From contig NZ_JBCGDC010000004.1 of assembly GCF_042237075.1 (NCBI RefSeq), forward strand, positions 60,434 through 124,433: a stretch of 64,000 bases of DNA, given 5' to 3'. A model generated the notes under the pieces. The model saw only the letters and a list, made by a program, of their open reading frames with translations, did not search any database and was not told where the DNA came from. The position numbers were made by a program, and so were the translations under genes. Position 1 is the stretch's first letter, and each line of letters starts with the position of its first letter. Source of the stretch: Polymorphospora lycopeni (GTDB taxonomy: Bacteria > Actinomycetota > Actinomycetes > Mycobacteriales > Micromonosporaceae). Shown here piece by piece: positions 7,835-15,898 of this stretch.

Positions 7835-8695
7835 ATGACCATCTCAACTGCCATCGACAGCGAGGACAGCCGTACCCGTTCCGGTCTGGGCCGGGCGCTC
7901 GCGGTGATCAACATGATCGCCGAGCGCTCGCCGCAGACGCTGGGCGTGTCGACGATCGCGCGTGAGCTGGAGCTGCCCAAGGCGGTGGCGCACCGGATCC
8001 TCAAGGAGCTGGTCGGCGACGGTTTCCTCGGCTTCGACGAGGAGACCAAGCAGTACCGGCTCGGCCCGGGGGCGCTGGCGGTGGGGTTGGCCGCGTTGCG
8101 GGCGTTGAACGTGCCGGACATCGCCCGGCGTTACATGGTGCGGCTGGTCCGGGCGACCGGGGAGACGGCGACGCTGTCGATGCGGCAGGGCTGGTCGCGG
8201 GTGTACGTCGACCAGGTGCTGTCGCCGCACGAGGTGCGGATGTCGGTGTCGCTGGGGACGAGTCATCCGCTGCACTCGGGTTCGTCGTCGAAGGCGATCC
8301 TGGCGGCCCTGCCGGACGCGGAGATCGAGGACTACCTCGACAACCACGGACTGGAGCGGGTGACACCGGCGACGATCACCTCGGTCACCCGGCTGCGCGA
8401 GGAGATCGTCCGGATCCGGGAGCAGGGTTTCGCGGTCAGTCTCGGTGAGCGGCAGTCCGGGGCGGGCAGTGTGGCGGCGGCGGTGCGGTATTCGACCGGC
8501 CAGGTGTTCGGTTCGTTGTCGCTGTGCGGGCCGCAGGACCGGTTCGATCCGCGGACGTGCGCGGCGCACGGGGCGCTGGTCGCGGAGGCCGCCGCCGAGA
8601 TCTCGGCCGAGATCGGCTTCCGTACGGCGCCGCGGCAGGCCGGGGCCCGTGACGGGGCGGTTTCGGACCCGCAACCCCTGGTCCTTCGAACGTGA
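7835..8695 (+). CDS. IclR-family transcriptional regulator
   Basis: DNA-binding regulator of 286 residues with an N-terminal winged helix ('LAVINMIAERSPQTLGVSTIAREL..PKAVAHRILKELV', residues 18-60) and a C-terminal IclR effector domain ('HPLHSGSSSKAILAALP', 'VSLGERQSGAGSVAAAVR'). The effector domain usually binds small organic acids, which fits the CoA-transferase and lyase genes downstream. An IclR-type palindrome lies in the 81-bp space to the next gene and is its likely target. Upstream linkage to the transporter cannot be judged because of the gap. Confidence 0.93.
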   Translation: MTISTAIDSEDSRTRSGLGRALAVINMIAERSPQTLGVSTIARELELPKAVAHRILKELVGDGFLGFDEETKQYRLGPGALAVGLAALRALNVPDIARRYMVRLVRATGETATLSMRQGWSRVYVDQVLSPHEVRMSVSLGTSHPLHSGSSSKAILAALPDAEIEDYLDNHGLERVTPATITSVTRLREEIVRIREQGFAVSLGERQSGAGSVAAAVRYSTGQVFGSLSLCGPQDRFDPRTCAAHGALVAEAAAEISAEIGFRTAPRQAGARDGAVSDPQPLVLRT

Positions 8696-8720
8696 GCGTG
8701 TTTAGGATGACGACGATTCT

Positions 8721-8752
8721 GTTCAGCGGAATGGCGTTTCGCTCAGCCGAAC
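8721..8752 (+). promoter_or_regulatory. Candidate IclR operator upstream of CoA-transferase operon
   Basis: The near-palindrome GTTTCGCTCAGCCGAAC (8736-8752) resembles the GTTCCGCT-n-AGCGGAAC pattern associated with IclR-family regulators, with two changed positions. An extra half-site, GTTCAGCGGAA, lies just upstream (8721-8731), and outer CTGTTC/GAACAG arms flank the whole. It sits 24 bp before the GTG of the CoA-transferase and directly downstream of the IclR gene. Confidence 0.6.
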
Positions 8753-8776
8753 AGACTGACCGTGTGGGAGGTACCC

Positions 8777-9991
8777 GTGGGTGACGGACCGCTCGAAGGA
8801 CTCCGGGTTCTCGACATCTCGACGATCCTCGCCGGACCGCTCTGCTGCCAGATCCTCGGCGACTTCGGCGCCGACGTGGTCAAGGTCGAGCACCCGGTGG
8901 CCGGCGACAGCATGCGTGGGCACGGCAGCGCCAAGGACGGCCATCCACTGTGGTGGAAGGAGATCTCCCGCAACAAGCGGACGATCGGCCTCAACCTCTC
9001 GGCACCCGACGGCGCGGCGCTGCTGCTACGCCTGGCCGAGCGGACCGACGTACTGGTGGAGAACTTCCGGCCGGGCACGCTGGAGCGCTGGGGCATCGGC
9101 CCGGCCGAGCTGCACCGGGTCAACCCGCGCCTGGTGATCGTGCGGATCACCGGATTCGGGCAGACCGGGCCGTACGCCGCCCGGGCCGGGTTCGGCACCC
9201 TGGCCGAGGCGATGAGCGGCTTCGCCCACCTGACCGGCGCGCCGGACGGGCCGCCGACCCTGCCGGCGTTCGGGCTGGCCGACAGCATCTGCGGGATCGC
9301 CGCCTCGTCGGCGGTGATGATGGCGCTGTGGCACCGCGACCGCCCCGGCGCCGGCGACACGACCGGCACCGGGCAGGTCATCGACATGAACCTGCTCGAA
9401 CCGATCATGACCGCCGTCGGACCCGGCCCGACCGTCTACGACCAGCTCGGCGTCGTCGGCACCCGCAACGGCAACCGGTCGGTCAACAACGCGCCGCGCA
9501 ACACCTACCGGACCAAGGACGGTGCCTGGGTCGCCATCTCGACCAGCGCGCAGACCATCGCCGAACGGGTGCTGCACCTGGTCGGCCACCCCGAGGTGAT
9601 CGACGAACCGTGGTTCCGCACCGGCGCCGGGCGGGCCGCGCACGCCGACGAACTCGACGGGTACGTCGGCGCCTGGATCGGCGAGCGGACCCGCGACGAG
9701 GTCGCCGACGCCTTCGCCACCGCGGGCGCGGCCGTCGCGCCGGTCTACACCGCCAAGGACATCGTCGAGGACCCGCACGTCCAGGCCACCGAGATGATCA
9801 CCACGGTGGACGATCCCGACCTCGGCCCGATGCGGATGCACAACGTCATGTGGCGGATGGCGCGGACGCCGGGCCGGATCAGGTTCACCGGCCGGGCGCC
9901 CGGCGCCGACACCGAAGCCCTGCTGGTCGACGAGCTCGGGTGTGACCCGTCCGAGATCGCCGACCTCCGCAGCCGTCAGATCGTCGCCTAG
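8777..9991 (+). CDS. Class III CoA-transferase (CaiB/BaiF family)
   Basis: Moves coenzyme A from an acyl-CoA donor to a carboxylic acid, activating it for further degradation; cytoplasmic, 404 residues. The start 'LEGLRVLDISTILAGPLCCQILGDFGADVVKVE' is diagnostic, as is 'NKRTIGLNL'. The Asp in FGLADSICG is at the position of the catalytic aspartate of formyl-CoA transferase. GTG 8777 has GGGAGG five bases upstream; an in-frame GTG at 8762 lacks this. It heads a run of five same-strand genes ending in a CitE-like lyase. The acid substrate is unknown. Confidence 0.92.
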   Translation: MGDGPLEGLRVLDISTILAGPLCCQILGDFGADVVKVEHPVAGDSMRGHGSAKDGHPLWWKEISRNKRTIGLNLSAPDGAALLLRLAERTDVLVENFRPGTLERWGIGPAELHRVNPRLVIVRITGFGQTGPYAARAGFGTLAEAMSGFAHLTGAPDGPPTLPAFGLADSICGIAASSAVMMALWHRDRPGAGDTTGTGQVIDMNLLEPIMTAVGPGPTVYDQLGVVGTRNGNRSVNNAPRNTYRTKDGAWVAISTSAQTIAERVLHLVGHPEVIDEPWFRTGAGRAAHADELDGYVGAWIGERTRDEVADAFATAGAAVAPVYTAKDIVEDPHVQATEMITTVDDPDLGPMRMHNVMWRMARTPGRIRFTGRAPGADTEALLVDELGCDPSEIADLRSRQIVA

Positions 9992-10097
9992 CGACGCGGA
10001 CCCCCTGTCGCGACGCGGCGACAGCCGACCCACCGGTCGCGTGGCGACGGCGGCGATCCAGCCGTCGGCGACGCGACGTACAGAAACGCGAGGAACC

Positions 10098-10943
10098 GTG
10101 ACCGCGACCAGCCACACCACCACGACCGACCGCCTGCTCGCCGCCGTCCAGGCCGGGGTCGAGGTCTACGACCTCGGCCGGCGGCTCTTCTTCGGCATGC
10201 CGCAGTCGCCGAACCATCCGGCGTTCCTGCTGACCCTGCCCCGCCGGCACGGCGACATGGTGCGCGCCGACGGCGGTTCCGCGGCCAACGACCTGCTCGT
10301 GATGGGCACCCACGTCGGCACGCACGTCGACGCGCTGGCCCACGTCTCGCAGGACGGCCGGCTGCACGGCGGCGCCGACGCGTCGGCGGCCGGGGCCGGC
10401 GGCCGGTACGTCGAACTCGGCGTACACACGATCGCGCCGATGGTCCGCCGGGGCGTGCTGCTGGACGTACCGGCCGCGCTCGGGCAGGAGTTCAGCCCGG
10501 CCGGGTACGAGGTCACCCCGGACGACCTCGACGCGACGGTGGCCCGCCAGGGCACGCCCGTCGGGGCCGGTGACGTGGTGCTGATCCGCACCGGGTGGGG
10601 CCGGCACTTCGACGATCCGGACCGGACCAGGTACGTCGGGCACGACTCCGGCGTACCCGGGGTCGGTGCGGACGGCGCCCGGTGGCTCGCCGACCGGCGG
10701 GTGCACGCCGCCGGCGCCGACACGATCGCCTTCGAGCGGCTCGCCCCCGGCGCCGGACACAGCGCGCTGCCGGCGCACCGGATCCTGCTGGTCGAGCACG
10801 GCATCTACCTGATCGAGGCGATGGACCTCGACGGGATCGCCGCCGCCGGGGTGCACGAGTTCACCTTCGTCATGGCGCCGCTGCCACTGTTCGGCGCCAC
10901 CGGCTCGCCGGTCCGGCCGCTGGCGGTGGTCTCCCGTGGCTGA
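10098..10943 (+). CDS. Cyclase-family metal-dependent hydrolase (kynurenine formamidase-like fold)
   Basis: A 281-residue member of the cyclase family, which includes KynB formamidases and isatin hydrolases that open ring amides or formamides. The metal motif THVGTHVDALAH is clear, with His, His, Asp and His ligands, and a late 'GAGHSALPAHRILLVEHGIYLIE' segment is typical. GTG 10098 has GAGG before it; the frame is open further upstream but that stretch is arginine- and proline-rich without family similarity. A short hairpin (CTGTCG/CGACAG, 10005-10024) lies between the previous stop and this start. The stop overlaps the next GTG by eight bases. Confidence 0.88.
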   Translation: MTATSHTTTTDRLLAAVQAGVEVYDLGRRLFFGMPQSPNHPAFLLTLPRRHGDMVRADGGSAANDLLVMGTHVGTHVDALAHVSQDGRLHGGADASAAGAGGRYVELGVHTIAPMVRRGVLLDVPAALGQEFSPAGYEVTPDDLDATVARQGTPVGAGDVVLIRTGWGRHFDDPDRTRYVGHDSGVPGVGADGARWLADRRVHAAGADTIAFERLAPGAGHSALPAHRILLVEHGIYLIEAMDLDGIAAAGVHEFTFVMAPLPLFGATGSPVRPLAVVSRG

Positions 10944-12366
10944 GACCCTGGCCCGAAGGCTCGCGGACTTCGCCGCCGGCACCGGCTACGACGCGCTGCC
11001 CGAGCCGGTCGTCGACAGCGTCCGCAAGCGGATCCTGGACATCCTCGGCCTGTGCGTCGCGGCCGGCCCGCTGCCGACCAGCCGGGCCGCGCTGGCGTAC
11101 GTCGCCGAACAGGGCGGGCGCGGGCAGGCCCGGGTGATCGGGCTGGCCGAAGCGGTGCCGGCGCCGCTGGCCGCGTTCGGCAACGGGGTGCTGGCACACT
11201 CGCTCGACTACGACGACACCCATCTGCCGTCGGTGCTGCACCCGAGCGCGGCGGTGGTACCGGCCGCGCTGGCCGCCGCCGAACTGGCCGGGGCGTCCGG
11301 CCGGGACACCGTCGCGGCGGTCGCGGTCGGCCTGGAGGTCTGCGTACGCCTCGGCATGGCCGGCTACGACCTCAAGGCCGGCAACTCGGTCTTCTTCGAG
11401 CACGGGCAGCACGCCACCTCGATCTGCGGGGCGCTCGGCGGCGCGGTCGCCGCGGGCCGGCTGCTCGGGCTCTCCGCCGACGGCATCCTGGACTCGCTCG
11501 GCGTCGCCGCGTCGATGGCGTCCGGGCTGATCGAGGCGAACCGCACCGGCGGCACCGTCAAGCGCATCCACTGTGGATGGTCGGCGCACTCGGCGGTGAG
11601 CGCCGCGCTGCTGGCCCGGCACGGGATCACCGGCCCACCGACGGTGCTGGAGGGACGGTTCGGCTTCTTCGAGGCGTTCCTGCGCGGCGAGTACGACCCG
11701 GCGGCGGTCACCGACGGGCTCGGCACCGACTGGTCGGTGCCCGGGATCTTCTTCAAGCCGTACCCGGCGAACCACTTCACGCACGCGGCGATCGACGCCG
11801 CGACGGCGCTGCGCGCCCGGGGACTGGACGTCGACGACATCGAGTCGATCACGCTCGGCGCGCCGACCGCGGTGATCCGCACGATCGGACAGCCGATCGA
11901 GGTCAAGCGGGCGCCGGAGACCGGTTACCAGGCGCAGTTCAGCGGCCCGTACGCGGTCGTCGCCGGGCTGCTCGGCGGTGGCGGGCTGGGTGTGGGGCTC
12001 GGCGACTTCACCGACGAGCTGGCCCGGGATCCGCGCCGCCGGGCGTTGATGGCCCGGGTCGAGGTGGTACCCGACGAGCGGTGCGACGCCATCTTCCCGA
12101 GCCAGTTCCCGGCCGTGCTGCGGGTCCGCACCCGCGACGGCGGGGAATGGGTCGAGGAGGTGCTGACCAACCGTGGCGGCCCGGACCGGCCGCTGTCCGA
12201 CGCGGAACTGGCGACGAAGTTCCGGGACAACGTCGCGGGCCGGCTGCCCGCCGCGACCGTGGAACTGATCGAAGCGGAGGTCGCCCGGCTCGACCGGGCG
12301 GCCGGAATCGACGTACTGATGGCCCTGGCCGCGGGTCCGGTCATCGACCTTGAGGAGACACCATGA
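10936..12366 (+). CDS. MmgE/PrpD-family protein
   Basis: A 476-residue member of the family that contains 2-methylcitrate dehydratase, cis-aconitate decarboxylase (IRG1) and iminodisuccinate epimerase. The diagnostic segment 'AHSLDYDDTHLPSVLHPSAA' is near residues 88-107, and 'LGVAASMASGL' and 'GTVKRIHCGWSAHSA' are also typical. It probably carries out a dehydration, decarboxylation or epimerisation on a di- or tricarboxylate-like intermediate. Its start lies inside the previous gene and its TGA overlaps the next ATG, so it is coupled on both sides. Confidence 0.9.
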   Translation: MAETLARRLADFAAGTGYDALPEPVVDSVRKRILDILGLCVAAGPLPTSRAALAYVAEQGGRGQARVIGLAEAVPAPLAAFGNGVLAHSLDYDDTHLPSVLHPSAAVVPAALAAAELAGASGRDTVAAVAVGLEVCVRLGMAGYDLKAGNSVFFEHGQHATSICGALGGAVAAGRLLGLSADGILDSLGVAASMASGLIEANRTGGTVKRIHCGWSAHSAVSAALLARHGITGPPTVLEGRFGFFEAFLRGEYDPAAVTDGLGTDWSVPGIFFKPYPANHFTHAAIDAATALRARGLDVDDIESITLGAPTAVIRTIGQPIEVKRAPETGYQAQFSGPYAVVAGLLGGGGLGVGLGDFTDELARDPRRRALMARVEVVPDERCDAIFPSQFPAVLRVRTRDGGEWVEEVLTNRGGPDRPLSDAELATKFRDNVAGRLPAATVELIEAEVARLDRAAGIDVLMALAAGPVIDLEETP

Positions 12367-13823
12367 CGGCGTTCGATCTGTTGCTGCGCAACGTACGGGT
12401 GGTCCGGCACGACAGCGCCGAACCCGAGCTGACCGACATCGGCGTGGTCGACGGCCGGATCGCGCGGATCGCGCCCGGGATCGATCCCGCCACCGCGACG
12501 TCGGTGGTGGACGGCGGCGGCAAACTCGCCTTCCCCGGCGTCGTCGACGCCCACCAGCACTGGGGGATCTACAACCCGCTGCCGGAGGACACCGCGTCGG
12601 AGAGCCGCGCCAGTGCGCAGGGCGGCGTGACGACCGCGCTGAACTACATGCGGACCGGCCAGTACTACCTCAACCGCGGCGGTGCGTACGCCGACTTCTT
12701 CCCCGAGGTGCTGGCGGCGGCGGAGGGCCGGTCGTACGTCGACTACGCCTTCCACCTCGCGCCGATGTCGCGCGAACACATCACCGAACTCCCCCACCTG
12801 GTCGAGTCCGGGGTCACCTCGTTCAAGATCTTCATGTTCTACGGCAGCCACGGCCTGCACGGCCGCTCCGCCGACCAGAACTCGTTCCTGATGATCCCCG
12901 ACGGCGAGCGTTACGACTACGCCCACTTCGAGTTCGTCATGCGGGGCGTGCAGGCGGTCCGGGAACGGTTCCCCGACCTCGCCGACCAGATCTCGCTGTC
13001 GCTGCACTGCGAGACCGCCGAGATCATGAGCGCGTACACGAAGATGGTCGAGGAGGAGGGCACGCTGTCCGGGTTGGCCGCCTACCACGCCTCCCGGCCG
13101 CCGCACTCCGAAGGGCTGGCGGTGTCGATCGCCGCCTACCTGGCGCACGAGACCGGCCTGCCGAACATCAACCTGCTGCACCTGTCGTCGGCGAAGGCGG
13201 TCGACGCGGCGCTGCGGATGGCGAAGGCGTTCCCGCACATCGACTTCCGGCGGGAGGTCACCATCGGGCACCTGGTCGCCGACATCACCACCGCACACGG
13301 GCTCGGCGGCAAGGTCAACCCGCCGCTGCGGCCACGCGAGGACGTCGAGGCACTGTGGACACACGTACTCGACGGCGAGATCGACTGGGTGGTCAGCGAC
13401 CACGCCTGCTGCCGCGACGAGCAGAAGTTCGGCGAGCCCCGGGACGACATCTTCGTGGCCAAGTCCGGCTTCGGCGGTGCCGAATACCTGCTGCCCGGCC
13501 TGCTCACCGAGGCGGCCCGGCGCGGCCTGTCGCACCAGCGGGTCGCGCAGTTGACGTCGTGGAACCCGGCGCGACGGTTCGGCCTGACCGCCAAGGGCGC
13601 GCTCGCCGAGGGCTACGACGCCGACCTCTGCCTGGTCGAGGAGGGCACCCCGTGGGTCGTCCGGGCCCAGGACTCCGAGTCGACGCAGGAGTACACCCCG
13701 TTCGAGGGCTTCAAGATGACCGCCCGGGTCACCGACACGTTCCTGCGCGGCCGGCAGGTGCTCGCCGCCGGCCGGGTGGTCGGTGAACCCACCGGCCGGT
13801 ACGTCTCCCGGTCGGGCCGGTAG
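12363..13823 (+). CDS. Dihydropyrimidinase/dihydroorotase-like cyclic amidohydrolase
   Basis: Binuclear-metal amidohydrolase of 486 residues that should open a cyclic amide (dihydropyrimidine, hydantoin, allantoin or similar). All usual ligands can be seen: HxH in VDAHQHWG, the carboxylated lysine in FKIFMFYG, histidines in LSLHCE and NLLHLSS, and the late aspartate in VSDHAC. The C-terminal 'GALAEGYDADLCLVE' closes the small beta-sandwich. With the importer and the cyclase-family hydrolase it suggests that the substrate has one or more cyclic amide bonds. Confidence 0.9.
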   Translation: MTAFDLLLRNVRVVRHDSAEPELTDIGVVDGRIARIAPGIDPATATSVVDGGGKLAFPGVVDAHQHWGIYNPLPEDTASESRASAQGGVTTALNYMRTGQYYLNRGGAYADFFPEVLAAAEGRSYVDYAFHLAPMSREHITELPHLVESGVTSFKIFMFYGSHGLHGRSADQNSFLMIPDGERYDYAHFEFVMRGVQAVRERFPDLADQISLSLHCETAEIMSAYTKMVEEEGTLSGLAAYHASRPPHSEGLAVSIAAYLAHETGLPNINLLHLSSAKAVDAALRMAKAFPHIDFRREVTIGHLVADITTAHGLGGKVNPPLRPREDVEALWTHVLDGEIDWVVSDHACCRDEQKFGEPRDDIFVAKSGFGGAEYLLPGLLTEAARRGLSHQRVAQLTSWNPARRFGLTAKGALAEGYDADLCLVEEGTPWVVRAQDSESTQEYTPFEGFKMTARVTDTFLRGRQVLAAGRVVGEPTGRYVSRSGR

Positions 13824-13828
13824 CCGCG

Positions 13829-14695
13829 GTGGACCCGGTCGCCCGCAGCTATCTCTACGTCCCGGCCGACCGGGAGAGGCTGCTCGCCAAGGCGCACGGC
13901 CGGGGGGCCGACGCCCTCATCCTCGACCTCGAGGACGCGGTCACCCCGGCGAACAAGGACACGGCCCGGGCTGCCGCCGCCGCGTACCTGGCGGCACCGC
14001 CCGACGGCCGGTTCTGGGTACGGATCAACAGCGACCGCGTCGAGCAGGACGTGGCCGCGGTGGCCGGCCCGGCGCTGACCGGGGTCTGGGTGCCGAAGGC
14101 GGAACCGGAACTGCTCGCCACCGTCGACGCGGCGCTGTCCGCGGCGGAGCGGCGGCTCGGCCTGGCCGACCGTACGTTCGGTGTGGTCGCCCTGATCGAG
14201 ACCGCCCGGGGCGTGCTCCGGCTGGAGCAGATCACGTCGGCGCCCCGGGTGCTCCGGCTCGGGCTCGGCGAGGCGGACCTGGCCGGCGAGATCGGCGTCC
14301 AGCCGGGACCGGACGGGGCGGAGCTGGCCCCGATCCGGTCCCAGGTGGTCGTCGCGTCGGCCGCGGCCGGGATCACCGCCCCGGTCGGGCCGGTCGAGAC
14401 GGTGCTGCGTGATCCGGACCGGCTGGCCGGCACCACCCGGGCGCTGCTGCGGCAGGGCTTCCGGGCCCGGACGGCCGTGCATCCCGATCAGCTCGCCACG
14501 ATCAACGAGGTCTTCACCCCGTCGGCGGCCGAGGTCGCCGCGGCCCGCGAGGTGCTGGACGCGCTGGCCGCCGCGGAGCGGCAGGGAACCGGGATCGCCA
14601 CCCAGGCCAGTGGCCAGATGCTGGACCGGGCCGTGGTCCGCGCGGCCAGTGAGGTGCTCCGCCGGGCCGTTCCGGACGGACCGGACCGGGGCTGA
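13829..14695 (+). CDS. HpcH/HpaI aldolase / CitE-like CoA-ester lyase
   Basis: A 288-residue TIM-barrel lyase of the CitE group, which cleaves or forms 3-hydroxy-acyl-CoA thioesters such as citryl-, malyl- or citramalyl-CoA. Seen are 'RSYLYVPADRERLLAKA', 'DALILDLEDAV' and 'VALIETARG' (Mg-binding Glu), then 'GLGEADLAGEIG' and 'AVHPDQLATIN'. It ends the CoA-transferase operon and would complete a sequence of CoA activation, modification and C-C cleavage. GTG 13829 starts five bases after the previous stop. The stop is followed by a long inverted repeat. Confidence 0.9.
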   Translation: MDPVARSYLYVPADRERLLAKAHGRGADALILDLEDAVTPANKDTARAAAAAYLAAPPDGRFWVRINSDRVEQDVAAVAGPALTGVWVPKAEPELLATVDAALSAAERRLGLADRTFGVVALIETARGVLRLEQITSAPRVLRLGLGEADLAGEIGVQPGPDGAELAPIRSQVVVASAAAGITAPVGPVETVLRDPDRLAGTTRALLRQGFRARTAVHPDQLATINEVFTPSAAEVAAAREVLDALAAAERQGTGIATQASGQMLDRAVVRAASEVLRRAVPDGPDRG

Positions 14696-14731
14696 CCGGC
14701 GCTGCCGGACGGCGTGGTCCTGCCGCACCAT

Positions 14732-14805
14732 GATCCGCGTGATCAGGGAAATTCCGGCCCGACCCGCCGACGACACGCGCGGCGTACTCCCTGATCACGC
14801 GGATC
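14732..14805. terminator. Long perfect stem-loop between convergent genes
   Basis: GATCCGCGTGATCAGGGA (14732-14749) is repeated exactly in inverted form at 14788-14805, giving an 18-bp perfect stem with a 38-nt loop. It lies between the ends of the plus-strand lyase gene and the minus-strand LacI gene, so it probably ends transcription from both sides. There is no T-tract, as is common in high-GC actinobacteria. Confidence 0.75.
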
Positions 14806-14819
14806 TTGGCTCGCCGCGG

Positions 14820-15881
14820 TCAGGTCTTCGGCCGGGGTGGGGCGGCGGTGGGCGCCAGGTGGTGCGCGCACGGCAGCAGGACCTGCCGCTCGTGTTCCCC
14901 GGTCGGGTCGGCGAGCAGGCCGGCCAGCATGCGCACCGCGCGCCGGCCCATCGCGTTGCGCGGGACCCTGAGCGACGCCCACTGCCCGGGGCTGAACTCG
15001 CCGCCCTGGTCGTCGACGAGCAGCACGACGGAGACGTCGGCCGGGATGGTCAGCCCGCGCAGGCCGGCCATCGCGGCGAGCACCCGCAGCAGGCCGACCG
15101 ACTCGACCAGGATCGCGGTCGCCCCGCCGGCCAGGGCCGCGTCCAGCCACTGGGCGGTCAACTGGTCGGGTTGGACGAAGGCGGGGACGGGCACCGGCAG
15201 CCCGAAGCGGTCGAGCGTCGCCGAGAACCCGTCCCACCGGTCGACCTGCGGTTCGTGGCGGATTGCCTCGCCGAGGTAGGCGAAGCCGCGGTGGCCCATC
15301 GCCACCAGGTCGTCGACGATCCGGCCGGTCGCCGACCGGTAGTCGCCGCCGACGTAGCACAGGTCGACCTCGGGCACCTCGCGTCGTCCTATGTAGACGT
15401 AGGGGTGGCCGTCCTGGGCGAGCTGCACCAGGTCGTCACGGTTGGCGTGGTGGCCGAGCAGTACGCTGCCGGCGGCCTGGCGCAGCGTGCTGACCCCGTC
15501 GCGATAGATCCGGCGTACGCCGTCCTCGTCGCGGGACGCGGTGAACAGCACGAGGTTGCAGCCCTCCAGGCCGGCCTGTTCCTCGATGCCCTGCAGGAAC
15601 TCGAAGTAGTAGTCCCAGGCGCTGGTCGGGAAGATCGGTTCGAAGGTGTGCACGCCGAGCAGGTGGGGTGTGGCCCGACGTTCGGCGCCGTCACGCTGCT
15701 GCGGTGCGTTCGTCGGGTAGCGCAGCCGGCGGGCGGCGTTGATGACCCGGCGCTGGGTCTCCGGCGAGATCCGGCTCAGGTCGCCGGAGCCGCGCAGCAC
15801 CATGGACACAGTGGACTGCGACACGCCCGCCTCGCGGGCGATGTCGGCCTGACGCGAACCGTTCCCCCGTCGCTTCGTCAC
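14820..15881 (-). CDS. LacI-family transcriptional regulator
   Basis: Sugar-responsive repressor type, 353 residues: an N-terminal helix-turn-helix (ADIAREAGVSQSTVSMVLRG) with the hinge 'VINAARRLRYPTN', then a periplasmic-binding-protein-like effector domain. GTG 15881 is chosen because GGAGGGG lies eight bases before it; an ATG at 15917 would overlap the preceding gene and lacks a site. It is downstream of and probably co-transcribed with the first FAD oxidoreductase gene. LacI-like palindromes in the divergent promoter at 17493-17629 are its likely targets, so it should control both arms of the glycan locus and itself. Confidence 0.92.
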   Translation of the reverse strand: MTKRRGNGSRQADIAREAGVSQSTVSMVLRGSGDLSRISPETQRRVINAARRLRYPTNAPQQRDGAERRATPHLLGVHTFEPIFPTSAWDYYFEFLQGIEEQAGLEGCNLVLFTASRDEDGVRRIYRDGVSTLRQAAGSVLLGHHANRDDLVQLAQDGHPYVYIGRREVPEVDLCYVGGDYRSATGRIVDDLVAMGHRGFAYLGEAIRHEPQVDRWDGFSATLDRFGLPVPVPAFVQPDQLTAQWLDAALAGGATAILVESVGLLRVLAAMAGLRGLTIPADVSVVLLVDDQGGEFSPGQWASLRVPRNAMGRRAVRMLAGLLADPTGEHERQVLLPCAHHLAPTAAPPRPKT

Positions 15882-15898
15882 GCCCTTTTCCCCTCCGG

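Noticed and set aside
8777..14695. Itaconate or citramalate degradation operon
   Set aside because: CoA-transferase and CitE-like lyase fit, but a MaoC-type itaconyl-CoA hydratase is absent and two cyclic-amide hydrolases are not part of that route.
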